64,000 nucleotides of DNA, from NCBI RefSeq assembly GCF_002917885.1, contig NZ_PQNY01000002.1, positions 1 through 64,000 on the forward strand, in the 5' to 3' direction. The position numbers and the translations under genes are program-made. Positions within the stretch are counted from its first letter, which is position 1, and each line of letters begins with the position of its first letter. This document shows, in pieces, positions 35,777-45,749 of this stretch. The notes under the pieces were generated by a model. The model was not told the DNA's origin. It did not search any database and saw only the letters and a program-made list of their open reading frames with translations. The DNA is from Flavobacterium croceum DSM 17960. Its GTDB lineage: Bacteria; Bacteroidota; Bacteroidia; Flavobacteriales; Flavobacteriaceae.

Positions 35777-37092
35777 TATTTGTATTGAATTTTGAGTATG
35801 GTTTTTGTTGTGTTTGTTATTTTATATCTATTATCTTGACGTTTACCCAGCAACCAAACAACTTGGTTTTCAGAGCACAATATCCATTGGTTTTGTTTTT
35901 CTAATAGCGAATATTTTTCGTCTTTAAAATATTTACTTATCTTTTTTTTGCCTTGCATTCCCAAAGGATAAAATATATCGCCTTCATTCCATTTTCTTAA
36001 AACTAAAGGCATTTTTATTTTATCATAATCTACAAATATACAATTTGCAGAAGAAATAGTAGGGTAACTTGTGTTACAAAATTCAATACGAATAGGTATT
36101 GATTCATTAGAATAAGGAATGGTATCAATTTCTAAAGCTATATATTCTAAAATAGCACTATCATTAGGATATAATAACAACTCTTCTCTATTTTTTAACA
36201 AAGTATGAGTTGGAGAACCTATTTTTTTGCCAGTTTGTGCCTCTGCTAGATTGTAAATGTCTTCCCATGCGGTAAATCCAAAATCTTTAAGCCAATAATG
36301 CAAATAAAGAGTATAGGGTTTTAATTGCATTAAAAGTTGTAAATCAAACCTCAAAACACAATCATTTACATTGCTCACAACGTCTTGATAGGCTTTTTGC
36401 AAAGCGTCTTGAACCAATACTTGGGTATGTTGTAAATACAAACTTGTTTGATGAAAAGATTCAAGAAAATTTGTATGCAAACCCTCTAAAAGAGGGACTA
36501 TATTATGACGAATGTTATTTCGTAAATACTTATCCGATTGATTGCTACTGTCTTCTTTCCATTCTAGATAATTTTGTTGAGCATATAGCGCAATTTGTTC
36601 TCTTGAAAAAATAAGTAATGGCCTTACAATACTTTCGTTTATTTGAGGAATTCCTATCAATCCGTCGAGCCCTGTGCCTCTAGAAAGATTTATAATAAAA
36701 GTTTCCAAACTATCATTAAGATGATGTGCTGTAAGCAAATATTGTATGTTATTTTGCTTCATTTGCTCTTTAAACCAATCATAACGCAAGGCTCTCGCTG
36801 CCAATTGAATAGATAGCTTATTATTTATAGCATAGCTCTGAGTATCAAAATATTGTATATGAATGGGTATGTTTTTTTGTAAAGCAAATGCTTTTAAAAA
36901 ACTCGTTTCAGCTTCACTCTCTGTATTACGTAAAGTAAAATTACAATGCAAAATTTCAAAAGACAGATTCAGTTTTTCGCACAAATCTATCAATACCATA
37001 CTATCTATACCACCACTTACTGCAATATAAAAAGGGTTTTGTAACAGGTACGGAAACTGATTTTGGAGATGTTGCTGAAACTCTTTTATCAT
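35776..37092 (-). CDS. tilS: tRNA(Ile)-lysidine synthase
   Basis: A 438-residue N-type ATP pyrophosphatase that converts C34 of the AUA-reading tRNA-Ile to lysidine. PP-loop SGGIDS at residues 26-31, then LLTAHHLNDSLETFIINLSRGTGLDGL and the family's C-terminal domain. ATG 37092 is preferred over an upstream in-frame codon within pabB; it lies 4 bases after the pabB stop. The C-terminus (KISKYFKDEKYSLLEKQNQW) binds tRNA in relatives. Confidence 0.92.
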   Translation of the reverse strand: MIKEFQQHLQNQFPYLLQNPFYIAVSGGIDSMVLIDLCEKLNLSFEILHCNFTLRNTESEAETSFLKAFALQKNIPIHIQYFDTQSYAINNKLSIQLAARALRYDWFKEQMKQNNIQYLLTAHHLNDSLETFIINLSRGTGLDGLIGIPQINESIVRPLLIFSREQIALYAQQNYLEWKEDSSNQSDKYLRNNIRHNIVPLLEGLHTNFLESFHQTSLYLQHTQVLVQDALQKAYQDVVSNVNDCVLRFDLQLLMQLKPYTLYLHYWLKDFGFTAWEDIYNLAEAQTGKKIGSPTHTLLKNREELLLYPNDSAILEYIALEIDTIPYSNESIPIRIEFCNTSYPTISSANCIFVDYDKIKMPLVLRKWNEGDIFYPLGMQGKKKISKYFKDEKYSLLEKQNQWILCSENQVVWLLGKRQDNRYKITNTTKTILKIQYK

Positions 37093-37096
37093 ACAA

Positions 37097-38407
37097 TTAT
37101 GGGTTTTGAAGTACATGGAGCATTGCTTGTGCTTTTACCAAACATTCTTCATATTCTTGTTCTGGATTTGACATTTGAGTAATGGCGCTACCCACAGAAA
37201 ACGATATATATTTTTCTCTTTCGTTATATAAAATAGTACGTATTTGCACATTAAAATCAAAATCACCATAGGGCGTAAAATATCCTACCGCGCCACTATA
37301 TAAGCCTCTTTTGGTTTCTTCCAATTGCTCTATAATATTCATTGCTGAAATTTTTGGCACTCCTGTCATACTACCCATAGGAAAAGTGGTTTTTAAAACC
37401 TCGATAGGCGACACCACATCTTTTACTGTTGAAACTACAGTAGAAATCATTTGATGCACTTGTTTAAACGTATATACACCACACAATTCTTCTACTTCTA
37501 CACTATTTTTGGCTGCTGTTTTAGATAAATCATTACGAACCAAATCAACAATCATAATGTTTTCATTTTTCTCTTTTTCAGAATTTTGTAAAAACTCTTT
37601 GCTTTTTAAGTCATCTAGTGTGTCTTCGTATCGTTTTGAAGTTCCTTTTATTGGTTGAGAAATGATTTTATTTTGTATTTTTTTTAAATAACGTTCGGGA
37701 GATGCTGAAAGGGCATACTTATTTCTATTTTTTAGATAAACAGCAAAAGGTGCTTGAGAAATACGGTTTAGTTTTTCAAAAACAAACAACGGTTGTATCG
37801 TTGCATTTTCGGCATAAAATTCCATACAAAAATTAGCTTCATAAATATCTCCTATTTGAATATAGTGCTGCATTTTTGTAACTTTTTCTACATAATCTTG
37901 TTTTTCAATACGCTGTTGCATTGTTACTGGCGTACTATCTTCTGTATGTATTTGATATGTTTCTATTTCATGAAAATCGTTATACAATTCGTCATCACAA
38001 AAGTGTAGATAGTGTAACTCAAGCGTATTTTCCTTTAGCAAAAAAAGTTTTTTGGGCTGAAAAAAATATAAATCAGGAAATAACAATCCATCAAAATTTT
38101 CAGATTTCAAATCTTCGATATCATTTTTTAAATCGTATGATAAATAGCCAAATAACCAATCTTTTGTAGCATTATAATACTGCTCCAAATCATCAAAAGC
38201 ATGTACATAGTCGGTTTGTATAGAGGTAAATGATTCTACCGCAACAACCAAATCATAACTTGTATACGGTTGTTTGTGTTGGTTGGAATCCAAATATATT
38301 ACTTCATCAAATTGGTTTGCCCAATGTAATAGTTTGGTTTTAAACGCTTTTGGGTTTGCTATGTTTTGTGTTACAATTGTTCTCAAAGCTTTTTTATCAT
38401 GATTCAA
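37097..38407 (-). CDS. pabB: Aminodeoxychorismate synthase component I
   Basis: A 436-residue chorismate-binding enzyme for 4-aminobenzoate, hence folate synthesis. QPIKGTSKR carries the PIKGT lysine that separates PabB from anthranilate synthase (PIAGT). Other motifs are MIVDLVRNDLSKTA, FPMGSMTGVPKISAM and RGLYSGAVGYFTPYGDFDFNV. No ATG lies in frame near the start; the likely start is TTG 38407 (or a TTG slightly inside). First gene of the pabB-tilS-dsbD operon. Confidence 0.88.
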   Translation of the reverse strand: MNHDKKALRTIVTQNIANPKAFKTKLLHWANQFDEVIYLDSNQHKQPYTSYDLVVAVESFTSIQTDYVHAFDDLEQYYNATKDWLFGYLSYDLKNDIEDLKSENFDGLLFPDLYFFQPKKLFLLKENTLELHYLHFCDDELYNDFHEIETYQIHTEDSTPVTMQQRIEKQDYVEKVTKMQHYIQIGDIYEANFCMEFYAENATIQPLFVFEKLNRISQAPFAVYLKNRNKYALSASPERYLKKIQNKIISQPIKGTSKRYEDTLDDLKSKEFLQNSEKEKNENIMIVDLVRNDLSKTAAKNSVEVEELCGVYTFKQVHQMISTVVSTVKDVVSPIEVLKTTFPMGSMTGVPKISAMNIIEQLEETKRGLYSGAVGYFTPYGDFDFNVQIRTILYNEREKYISFSVGSAITQMSNPEQEYEECLVKAQAMLHVLQNP

Positions 38408-38558
38408 AAATAATCTAATTTTTTATGAAAACGTAATCTTATAAAAATTTGGCATGATTTTTATGCGTTAATAAAATCATAAATATTCATAAAAAAAACT
38501 AAAAATTTGATAAAAAACTACACTTACAAATTTATTATTAATTCAAATTTATTTTTTT

Positions 38559-39485
38559 ATGAAAAAACAAATCATTTATGTAGCTGTAGTTGCTACAGCA
38601 TTATCATTTTACTCGTGTAAAAATTCTGAATCTATTGAAAATGCTTCTACAGAAACTGTTTCAGAAAGCAAATCAAGTTCGGTGATTGATTCTACAACCG
38701 TGCCTTCTTCTTCGGCAGCGATTGTAAAAAAAGGTGAAAAGAACATTATACGAAAAGCCGATATCAATTTTGAAGTAAAAAATGCAATACAATCAACACA
38801 AAAAATAGAAGACGCTGTAACTCATTTGGGAGGCATTGTTAGTTTTACCAATTTGCAAAGTAATATAGTCGATAACGATGAGCAAAAAATAAGTTCGGAT
38901 AGTGTTTTGAAAACTGTAAAATACAATGTTGAGAACACCATGACATTAAGAGTGCCAAACACAAAACTCGACACTGTTGTAAAACAAATTTTGAAAGAAG
39001 TTTCTTTTTTAAACAATAGAAAAATTGAAGCCGAAGATGTTACACTCCAAATTATAGCAAATACAATGGCTCAAAAACGAAAACAAGAAGTGAGTAATAA
39101 AATGCGCCATGCTATAGATAAAAAAGACAGTAAACTTAATCAAACGTTACAGGCAGAAGATAAGGTTGATGCAACAAAAGAGGCTCTAGATACTTATACG
39201 CTCAATAATTTAGATTTAAAAAATCAAACAGAAATGAGTACAATAACACTCCATTTTTACCAACCTGAAACTTTTACACAAACTATTATTCCGCAAGCAA
39301 AAAGCCTAAACTATTATAGACCACATATTGGCACACAAATTTTTGAAAGTATTAAAACAGGTTGGTATACTCTTGAAGATAGTATAGCATTTATTGTAAA
39401 ACTATGGTCGGTAATTTTGTTGGCATTTCTAGGCTGGTTGGCTTACAAAAAAGGTTCTGTTTGGCTAAAAAAACAAACCTTATAA
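38559..39485 (+). CDS. DUF4349 family lipoprotein
   Basis: A 308-residue envelope protein. The signal ends at Cys20 (LSFYSCKNSES). A Ser/Thr-rich linker is followed by the DUF4349 domain (IIRKADINFEVKNAIQSTQKIEDAV and RVPNTKLDTVV), with the IVSFTNLQSN strand between. A coiled region AQKRKQEVSNKMRHAID lies centrally. The C-terminus has one membrane segment (LWSVILLAFLGWLAYKKGS). Function unknown in this family. Confidence 0.83.
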   Translation: MKKQIIYVAVVATALSFYSCKNSESIENASTETVSESKSSSVIDSTTVPSSSAAIVKKGEKNIIRKADINFEVKNAIQSTQKIEDAVTHLGGIVSFTNLQSNIVDNDEQKISSDSVLKTVKYNVENTMTLRVPNTKLDTVVKQILKEVSFLNNRKIEAEDVTLQIIANTMAQKRKQEVSNKMRHAIDKKDSKLNQTLQAEDKVDATKEALDTYTLNNLDLKNQTEMSTITLHFYQPETFTQTIIPQAKSLNYYRPHIGTQIFESIKTGWYTLEDSIAFIVKLWSVILLAFLGWLAYKKGSVWLKKQTL

Positions 39486-39528
39486 TTATTTTTAGTATTT
39501 TTGATATACTAACCAAATAATTATACTT

Positions 39529-39906
39529 ATGAAAATTGCAACAATCGTAGTGCGTTTACTGCTCGGTGGCATGATGCTTTTTGCCTCTATTTCTTACTTT
39601 TTTGGACTTATCGATCAACCCAAACCAACTGGAGATTTAGCTACTCTAATGGCTGGTTTTGTAGCATCAAAATACATTTTTCCTGTTGCCAAAACAGTAG
39701 AATTAATTTCGGGGATTACCCTAGTTACTGGAAAATTTATGAAAATAGGAACTATCATTTTGCTTCCTATTACCATTAACATCTTTCTTATACATCTTAT
39801 GGTAACAAAAACCGATATAGCTATGGCTACTGCTATTTTGTTTGCCAATTTATTTTTAATTTATGCTAATTGGAATAGCTACAAACATTTGTTTAAAGCC
39901 GATTAA
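39529..39906 (+). CDS. DoxX-like membrane protein
   Basis: A 125-residue membrane protein with about four helices. It begins MKIATIVVRLLLGGMMLFASISYFFGL and has KTVELISGITLVTGKFMKIG and LPITINIFLIHLMVTKTDIA, matching DoxX-like proteins of Bacteroidota. Function not established. Confidence 0.8.
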   Translation: MKIATIVVRLLLGGMMLFASISYFFGLIDQPKPTGDLATLMAGFVASKYIFPVAKTVELISGITLVTGKFMKIGTIILLPITINIFLIHLMVTKTDIAMATAILFANLFLIYANWNSYKHLFKAD

Positions 39907-39925
39907 ATTCTAGACTATAAAAATT

Positions 39926-39966
39926 AAAAAATCCCAAATTCTATAGTATTAGAATTTGGGATTTTT
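39926..39966. terminator. Strong bidirectional terminator
   Basis: AAAAATCCCAAATTCTA and TAGAATTTGGGATTTTT form a perfect 17-bp stem with a 6-7-base loop, between the convergent DoxX-like and lpdA genes. Confidence 0.9.
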
Positions 39967-39984
39967 ATTAATTATATGTTATCA

Positions 39985-41388
39985 CTATACGTGCAATGCT
40001 CTATTATCTGTAGCTGCAAGTGCCGCTTCTTTTATTGCTTCGGCAAACGTAGGGTGCGCATGACTCATTCTAGAAATATCTTCGGCAGAAGCTCTAAACT
40101 CCATAGCAGTTACAGCCTCGGCTATCAAATCTGCTGCACGAGCACCTATCATGTGTACACCTAAAACCTCATCAGTATTAGCATCGGCAAGAATTTTTAT
40201 AAATCCGTCTATATCGTTGCTCGCTCTCGCTCTACCCAATGCTCTAAATGGAAAACTTCCAACTTTGTAAGCTACACCTGCTTCTTTAAGTTGCTCTTCG
40301 GTTTTACCTACTGCTGCAACTTCTGGCCAAGTATATACCACACCTGGAATAAGGTTGTAGTCTATGTGTGGTTTTTGTCCTGCTAAATATTCTGCAACCA
40401 TAACGCCTTCTTCTTCTGCTTTGTGTGCCAACATAGCACCACGTACTACATCGCCTATAGCATAAATATTTGGAGTTGTTGTTTGTAAATGATTGTTTAC
40501 TTCAACTTGTCCTCTATCTGTAAGTTTTACACCTGCTTTTTCTGCATCTAAGCCATCTGTATAAGGCTTTCTACCTACAGCAACCAATGTATAATCTCCT
40601 TCTAGAACTACTTCATTTCCTTTGGCATCATCTGCTTTTACTGTAACTGAATTTCCATTTCTAGTTACTTCTTTTACTTTGTGTGAAGTATAAAACTTCA
40701 TGCCTTGTTTTTTTAATACTTTGGTTAATTCTTTAGACAAAGCTGCATCCATACCAGGAATAATTCTATCTAAATATTCAACTACCGATACTTGTGCCCC
40801 TAATCTAAGATATACTTGCCCAAGTTCTATACCAATTACGCCACCTCCTATAATTACTAAATGTTTAGGTACTTCGGGTAATTTTAATGCTTCTGTAGAA
40901 GTGATAATACGCTCTTTATCTATAGAAATAAAAGGTAATGAAGAAGGTTTTGAACCTGTAGCTATAATCGTATATTTTGATTCTAAAATTTCTGATGAGC
41001 GATCGTTTTTGGTAACTTTTATGTGTGTTGCATCTTCAAAAGAGCCTACACCTTCAAAAACTGTAACTTTATTTTTATCCATTAAAAATTTTACCCCACC
41101 ACTAGTTTGGTCTACTACAGATTGTTTGCGCTCTATCATTTTGGCTAGGTTTACCTTTACCTCACCTGCTACCTCAATACCGTGTTCTGCCATGTGGCTT
41201 ATTTCTTCAAAATGATGTGAAGATGCCAATAATGCCTTTGAAGGAATACAACCAACATTTAAGCAAGTTCCGCCCAATGTAGGATATTTTTCTATAATGG
41301 CAGTTTTAAAACCTAATTGAGCACAGCGAATAGCTGCTACATAGCCTCCAGGACCAGAACCGATAATGGTTACATCAAATTGACTCAT
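39985..41388 (-). CDS. lpdA: Dihydrolipoyl dehydrogenase (E3)
   Basis: A 467-residue FAD enzyme that reoxidises dihydrolipoamide for 2-oxoacid dehydrogenase complexes. FAD fold VTIIGSGPGGYVAAIR; redox disulfide GGTCLNVGCIPSKALL (Cys42 and Cys47); NAD fold VIIGGGVIGIELGQVY; C-terminal His-Glu pair in MSHAHPTFAEAIKEA. It could serve the fused E1 at 29-31 kb. On the minus strand TAATTTTG (41434-41427) is a candidate -7 box. Confidence 0.95.
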   Translation of the reverse strand: MSQFDVTIIGSGPGGYVAAIRCAQLGFKTAIIEKYPTLGGTCLNVGCIPSKALLASSHHFEEISHMAEHGIEVAGEVKVNLAKMIERKQSVVDQTSGGVKFLMDKNKVTVFEGVGSFEDATHIKVTKNDRSSEILESKYTIIATGSKPSSLPFISIDKERIITSTEALKLPEVPKHLVIIGGGVIGIELGQVYLRLGAQVSVVEYLDRIIPGMDAALSKELTKVLKKQGMKFYTSHKVKEVTRNGNSVTVKADDAKGNEVVLEGDYTLVAVGRKPYTDGLDAEKAGVKLTDRGQVEVNNHLQTTTPNIYAIGDVVRGAMLAHKAEEEGVMVAEYLAGQKPHIDYNLIPGVVYTWPEVAAVGKTEEQLKEAGVAYKVGSFPFRALGRARASNDIDGFIKILADANTDEVLGVHMIGARAADLIAEAVTAMEFRASAEDISRMSHAHPTFAEAIKEAALAATDNRALHV

Positions 41389-41558
41389 AATATTGTATAT
41401 TTTTTGTGTATTTTGAAAATTATATGCAAAATTACAAATGTTTTTTGTTTTTTGTAATCAATAATGCATCAAATATTACTCAAATAGTTCAATTTATAAG
41501 TTGTTTAGTAGATCTAGTTTTAGGGAAATTAACAAAATGATAATCAGTATTTTACAAT

Positions 41559-41570
41559 GAAAACGTTTTC
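41559..41570. promoter_or_regulatory. 12-bp perfect palindrome upstream of pckA
   Basis: GAAAACGTTTTC, perfectly self-complementary, 104 bases before ATG 41674. Possible operator; no regulator identified. Confidence 0.35.
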
Positions 41571-41673
41571 GTAGATTTCCTGTTTTACTGATAAATATCA
41601 GTTTTTTTGGTTAAATATTGTCGGAAATTTGAATAGAATTTTAAAACAAATCATAAAACGTAAACTCTTTAGT

Positions 41674-43278
41674 ATGAAAAACATTAAAGTCATTCAGGAA
41701 CTACATAATTTAGGCATAACAGGTTATCACGAAGTAGTATACAATCCATCTTACGAAGAACTTTTTCAGGCAGAAACTTCTCATTTAAGAAAAGGTTATG
41801 AAAAAGGAGCTGTTACAGAAAGCGGAGCTGTAGCGGTTAAAACGGGTATATTTACAGGGCGTTCTCCAAAAGATCGATATATTGTAAAAGACGACATTAC
41901 AAAAGATACTATCTATTGGGACGACAAAGTGAATTTTCCAACAACTCAAGAAGTTTGGAGCGAGTTAAAACACTTGGTTTTAAAACAACTTTCTACTTCA
42001 AAAAAACTGTATGTGGTTGATGCTTTTTGTGGCACCAATCCAGATACACGTTTAAAAGTGCGTTTTGTTATGGAAGTAGCTTGGCAAGCTCATTTTGTTA
42101 CCAATATGTTTATTCGTCCGTCTATATATGAATTAGAAAATTTTGGTGAACCCGATTTTATTGTTATGAATGGTTCTAAAACAACCAACCCCAATTGGAA
42201 AGAAATGGGACTAAACTCTGAAAATTTTATTGTTTTTAATCTTACAGAAAAAATTCAAATAATAGGTGGTACTTGGTATGGTGGCGAAATGAAAAAAGGT
42301 ATGTTTGCCATGATGAATTACTACTTACCGCTTAAAGGTATGGCTTCTATGCATTGTTCTGCCAATGTAGGAGAAAAAGGCGATGTTGCAGTGTTTTTTG
42401 GACTTTCTGGAACTGGAAAAACAACACTTTCTGCCGATCCAAAACGATATTTAATTGGTGATGATGAACACGGATGGGATAATAATGGTGTGTTTAATTA
42501 CGAAGGCGGTTGTTATGCCAAAGTAATTGATTTATCTGAAGAGAATGAACCCGATATTTGGAGAGCTATAAAAAGAGATGCTTTACTTGAGAATGTTGTT
42601 GTAAACGAATATGGAGAAGTAGACTATTACGACCATTCTATTACCGAAAACTCTAGAGTTTCATACCCAATATATCATATAAATAAAATTGTACTACCTT
42701 CAAAAGCAGGACACGCAAGTAAAATTATTTACCTTTCTGCAGATGCCTTTGGGGTATTGCCTCCAGTTTCAATATTAGACGAAAATCAAGCTCAATATCA
42801 TTTCTTGTGTGGCTTTACTTCAAAACTTGCAGGTACTGAAAGAGGTATTACAGAACCTCAACCTTCTTTTTCTCCAGCCTTTGGTGAAGCATTCTTAACC
42901 TTACACCCTACTATGTACTCTAAAACTTTAGTAGGAAAAATGAAAGAACATGGCGCAAAAGCATATTTGGTAAATACAGGTTGGAATGGAACAGGGAAAC
43001 GCATTTCTTTAAAAAACACTAGAGCGATTATCGATGCTATTATTGATGGTAGTATAGAAGAAGTTTCTACTATTAAAGTTCCTTATTTGAATTTGGTTGC
43101 TCCTACAAATTTGAAAAATGTTGAACAACATATTTTAGACCCAAGAAATACATACAACGATGTATCAGAATGGGAAGAAAAAGCCAAAAAACTAGCCACT
43201 TTATATATTAAAAACTTTGAACAGTATACAAATACCGAAGAAGGAAAAAGATTAGTCGCTGCTGGCCCGCAATTATAA
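41674..43278 (+). CDS. pckA: Phosphoenolpyruvate carboxykinase (ATP)
   Basis: A 534-residue gluconeogenic enzyme converting oxaloacetate and ATP to PEP, CO2 and ADP. Family motifs include [11 protein letters not shown], the P-loop [36 protein letters not shown] and the C-terminal [14 protein letters not shown] 41674 ([15 protein letters not shown]) fits the family start; an upstream TTG-opened extension (KQIIKRKLF) is not typical. Confidence 0.95.
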   Translation: MKNIKVIQELHNLGITGYHEVVYNPSYEELFQAETSHLRKGYEKGAVTESGAVAVKTGIFTGRSPKDRYIVKDDITKDTIYWDDKVNFPTTQEVWSELKHLVLKQLSTSKKLYVVDAFCGTNPDTRLKVRFVMEVAWQAHFVTNMFIRPSIYELENFGEPDFIVMNGSKTTNPNWKEMGLNSENFIVFNLTEKIQIIGGTWYGGEMKKGMFAMMNYYLPLKGMASMHCSANVGEKGDVAVFFGLSGTGKTTLSADPKRYLIGDDEHGWDNNGVFNYEGGCYAKVIDLSEENEPDIWRAIKRDALLENVVVNEYGEVDYYDHSITENSRVSYPIYHINKIVLPSKAGHASKIIYLSADAFGVLPPVSILDENQAQYHFLCGFTSKLAGTERGITEPQPSFSPAFGEAFLTLHPTMYSKTLVGKMKEHGAKAYLVNTGWNGTGKRISLKNTRAIIDAIIDGSIEEVSTIKVPYLNLVAPTNLKNVEQHILDPRNTYNDVSEWEEKAKKLATLYIKNFEQYTNTEEGKRLVAAGPQL

Positions 43279-43287
43279 TATTCATAC

Positions 43288-43323
43288 ACTATCGGGAAAC
43301 TGTAATAGCTATTCCCGATAGTT
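43288..43323 (+). terminator. Terminator after pckA
   Basis: ACTATCGGGAA and TTCCCGATAGT form an 11-bp stem with a 13-base loop, then a short T-rich tail. Confidence 0.65.
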
Positions 43324-43427
43324 TATTCCATACATTATGAAACCGCCATTAATAAGGTTGCGCAAGCAAAACCCCATAATAATAAACTATAACCATATTA
43401 CCTTAAAAAACAAATAATTATCTACAC

Positions 43428-45089
43428 ATGAATTGGATATTAGATTTATTTACCAAAGAGTCGATCGCTCAAACCCTAATTATCTTTGGTTTGGTTATTG
43501 CTCTTGGAATATGGCTCGGAAAAATCAAAGTTTTTGGTATTTCGCTCGGTGTTACATGGGTTTTATTTGTAGGAATATTTATTTCGTACATAGGAATTAA
43601 TGTAAACCATGAACTGCAAGATTTTCTAAAAGAATTTGGATTGGTACTTTTTGTATATACGCTTGGCTTACAAGTTGGTCCTGGTTTTTTTGCATCATTA
43701 AACAAAAATGCTTTAGTAACCAATTTATTAGCGGCTCTTATTGTGTTATTTGGAGTAATTTTTACTATTATTCTACACTATTCAACAGGAAATAGTATCG
43801 AAATTATGAGTGGAATAATGAGTGGAGCTGTAACCAATACACCAGGTTTGGGTGCTGCACAAACTACAATTACCAATTTGCATCTTGGCGATACATCTAT
43901 GGTTACTTTGGCTTATGCTGTAACCTATCCGTTTGGCGTTTTTGGTATTATTATTAGTATTTTATTGCTAAAAAAAATATTTCATGTTGATATTGAAAAA
44001 GAAACAGAATTTCAAAACAAACTCAATAATTTACGAGAAGATAAAGTAATATCAAAACATCTAAAATTAGAAAATAAACAATTGATAGGAAAACCCATAA
44101 GTACTATTTTCGAACTTATTAAAAAACCAATTGTAATATCTAGAATGTACCATAAAGGGCATATTATTACTCCTACTCCCAAAGAAATATTAGCAGAAAA
44201 TGACGTGTTATTGATTGTAGCTCCAAAAAACACTTTTGAACAATTACACATTTTAATAGGTTCTGAAAGCGATTTAAACTTAAAAACGGCTTTAGATAGT
44301 AATTTAGTCTCCAACACTATAGTAGTAACCAATAAAGACATTACCCACAAACGTATAGGCGATATTCCAGAATTTCATCAGCATGATTTTACTTTTACCA
44401 GACTTCATAGAGCTGGTACACAAATTATTCCAAATGGAAACATATCGTTACAATTGGGCGATAATATTAAAGTGGTTGGTACAAAAGAAGGGCTCGAACG
44501 TATTACTAAAGTGTTAGGAAATTCGATTAAAAAACTTGAAGTTCCAGATATTGCTCCTATATTTATTGGTATTGTACTCGGAATTATTGTAGGAAGCATT
44601 CCGTTTAAAATTCCAAATATACCTTTACCTGTAAAAATAGGATTGGCTGGTGGGCCGCTTATTGTGGCATTACTTTTAAGCCGATTTGGAAATAAATTTT
44701 ACCTAAACAATTATACTACACAAAGTGCCAATCTCATGATTAGAGAATTGGGAATAACTCTTTTTTTAGCGAGTGTAGGTTTAAGTAGTGGTGCTAAATT
44801 ATCGGGCGCTTTTGCAGGTGGCATTGGTTTTTATTGGATAATACTCGGAATTATTATTACTACAGTTCCACTAATTACCGTTGGAATTATCGCCAAAAAA
44901 TACTTCAAGAAAAACTTTTTTGAAATTTGCGGACTACTCGCTGGTGCATCTACCGATCCGCCTGCCTTGGCCTTTGCTCTAAAAATAGCTGGAAACGATA
45001 CGCCTTCTGCTTCTTATGCAACCGTCTATCCGCTTACTATGATACTTAGAATCGTTGCAGCGCAGTTATTAATACTGCTATTTACATAA
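43428..45089 (+). CDS. AspT/YidE-type transporter with RCK_C domains
   Basis: A 553-residue membrane protein of the aspartate:alanine antiporter family. The membrane halves (about 1-185 and 370-553) contain the family-like NTPGLGAAQ and ASTDPPALAFA motifs. Between them are two TrkA-C/RCK_C domains (about 205-285 and 290-370; IISRMYHKGHIITPTPKE and FTRLHRAGTQIIPNG). Substrate unknown; dicarboxylate or amino-acid exchange is known only for AspT itself. Confidence 0.88.
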   Translation: MNWILDLFTKESIAQTLIIFGLVIALGIWLGKIKVFGISLGVTWVLFVGIFISYIGINVNHELQDFLKEFGLVLFVYTLGLQVGPGFFASLNKNALVTNLLAALIVLFGVIFTIILHYSTGNSIEIMSGIMSGAVTNTPGLGAAQTTITNLHLGDTSMVTLAYAVTYPFGVFGIIISILLLKKIFHVDIEKETEFQNKLNNLREDKVISKHLKLENKQLIGKPISTIFELIKKPIVISRMYHKGHIITPTPKEILAENDVLLIVAPKNTFEQLHILIGSESDLNLKTALDSNLVSNTIVVTNKDITHKRIGDIPEFHQHDFTFTRLHRAGTQIIPNGNISLQLGDNIKVVGTKEGLERITKVLGNSIKKLEVPDIAPIFIGIVLGIIVGSIPFKIPNIPLPVKIGLAGGPLIVALLLSRFGNKFYLNNYTTQSANLMIRELGITLFLASVGLSSGAKLSGAFAGGIGFYWIILGIIITTVPLITVGIIAKKYFKKNFFEICGLLAGASTDPPALAFALKIAGNDTPSASYATVYPLTMILRIVAAQLLILLFT

Positions 45090-45104
45090 ATAAATTGTTT
45101 TGAT

Positions 45105-45140
45105 ATAACCTCAAAAAGTAAATTTTTGAGGTTATTTTTT
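45105..45140. terminator. Bidirectional terminator
   Basis: ATAACCTCAAAAA and TTTTTGAGGTTAT form a 13-bp stem followed by a long T-run; it separates the convergent transporter and Lrp genes. Confidence 0.88.
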
Positions 45141-45141
45141 T

Positions 45142-45594
45142 TTACAAAACAAATACAGTACTGTTTTTTACTTCACCAATCATAAAAGTACTGTGGGTGC
45201 TACCAATATGTTGCAAAGTAGTTAGTTTTGTAATCATAAAATCGCGGTATTCTTCCATGTCTTTTACATGAATTTTTAGTATATAGTCATAATCGCCACT
45301 TACATGATAGCATTCTAAAACTTCGATAAGTTTTATCACTTCTTTTTCAAAACTAGAAATAGTATCTTTTATATGTTGAGTAAGTTTTACATGACAAAAA
45401 ACAACAAAATTTTTATCAATTTTTTTCTTATCAACAATAGCTACATAATTAGAAATTACCTGCTCACGTTCTAGTTTTTTTATTCGTTCATAAACCGCAG
45501 TAACCGATAAATTTAGCTTATTTGAAAGATCTTTGGTTGTTCTTTTAGAATTTTGTTGCAAAAGCGTTATGAGTTTTTTGTCTATTATATCCAT
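45142..45594 (-). CDS. Lrp/AsnC family transcriptional regulator
   Basis: A 150-residue protein with an N-terminal winged helix (DIIDKKLITLLQQNSKRTTKDLSNKLNLS...VYERIKKLE) and a C-terminal RAM ligand-sensing domain (ECYHVSGDYDYILKIHV). It is divergent from the methionine gamma-lyase-like gene and probably controls it in response to an amino acid. Confidence 0.93.
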   Translation of the reverse strand: MDIIDKKLITLLQQNSKRTTKDLSNKLNLSVTAVYERIKKLEREQVISNYVAIVDKKKIDKNFVVFCHVKLTQHIKDTISSFEKEVIKLIEVLECYHVSGDYDYILKIHVKDMEEYRDFMITKLTTLQHIGSTHSTFMIGEVKNSTVFVL

Positions 45595-45639
45595 ACTATT
45601 TTCTGATAGAGTTTAAAAACCCAAATATAAAAAGAAATA

Positions 45640-45669
45640 AAATCTATTTATAATTATATTTATAGATTT
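45640..45669. promoter_or_regulatory. Inverted repeat in the lrp-mgl intergenic region
   Basis: AAATCTAT and ATAGATTT are separated by 14 AT-rich bases, between the divergent start sites. Candidate Lrp operator. Confidence 0.4.
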
Positions 45670-45749
45670 TTATTCTAAATAATTCGACAAATATTGAATT
45701 ATTATTTAGTAAAAAGTATTTTTGATAGAATTAAAATTTAGATTATATC

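Noticed and set aside
35776..37116. tilS start at 37116
   Set aside because: That start overlaps pabB by 20 bases; ATG 37092 with a 4-base gap fits better and begins just before the PP-loop strand.
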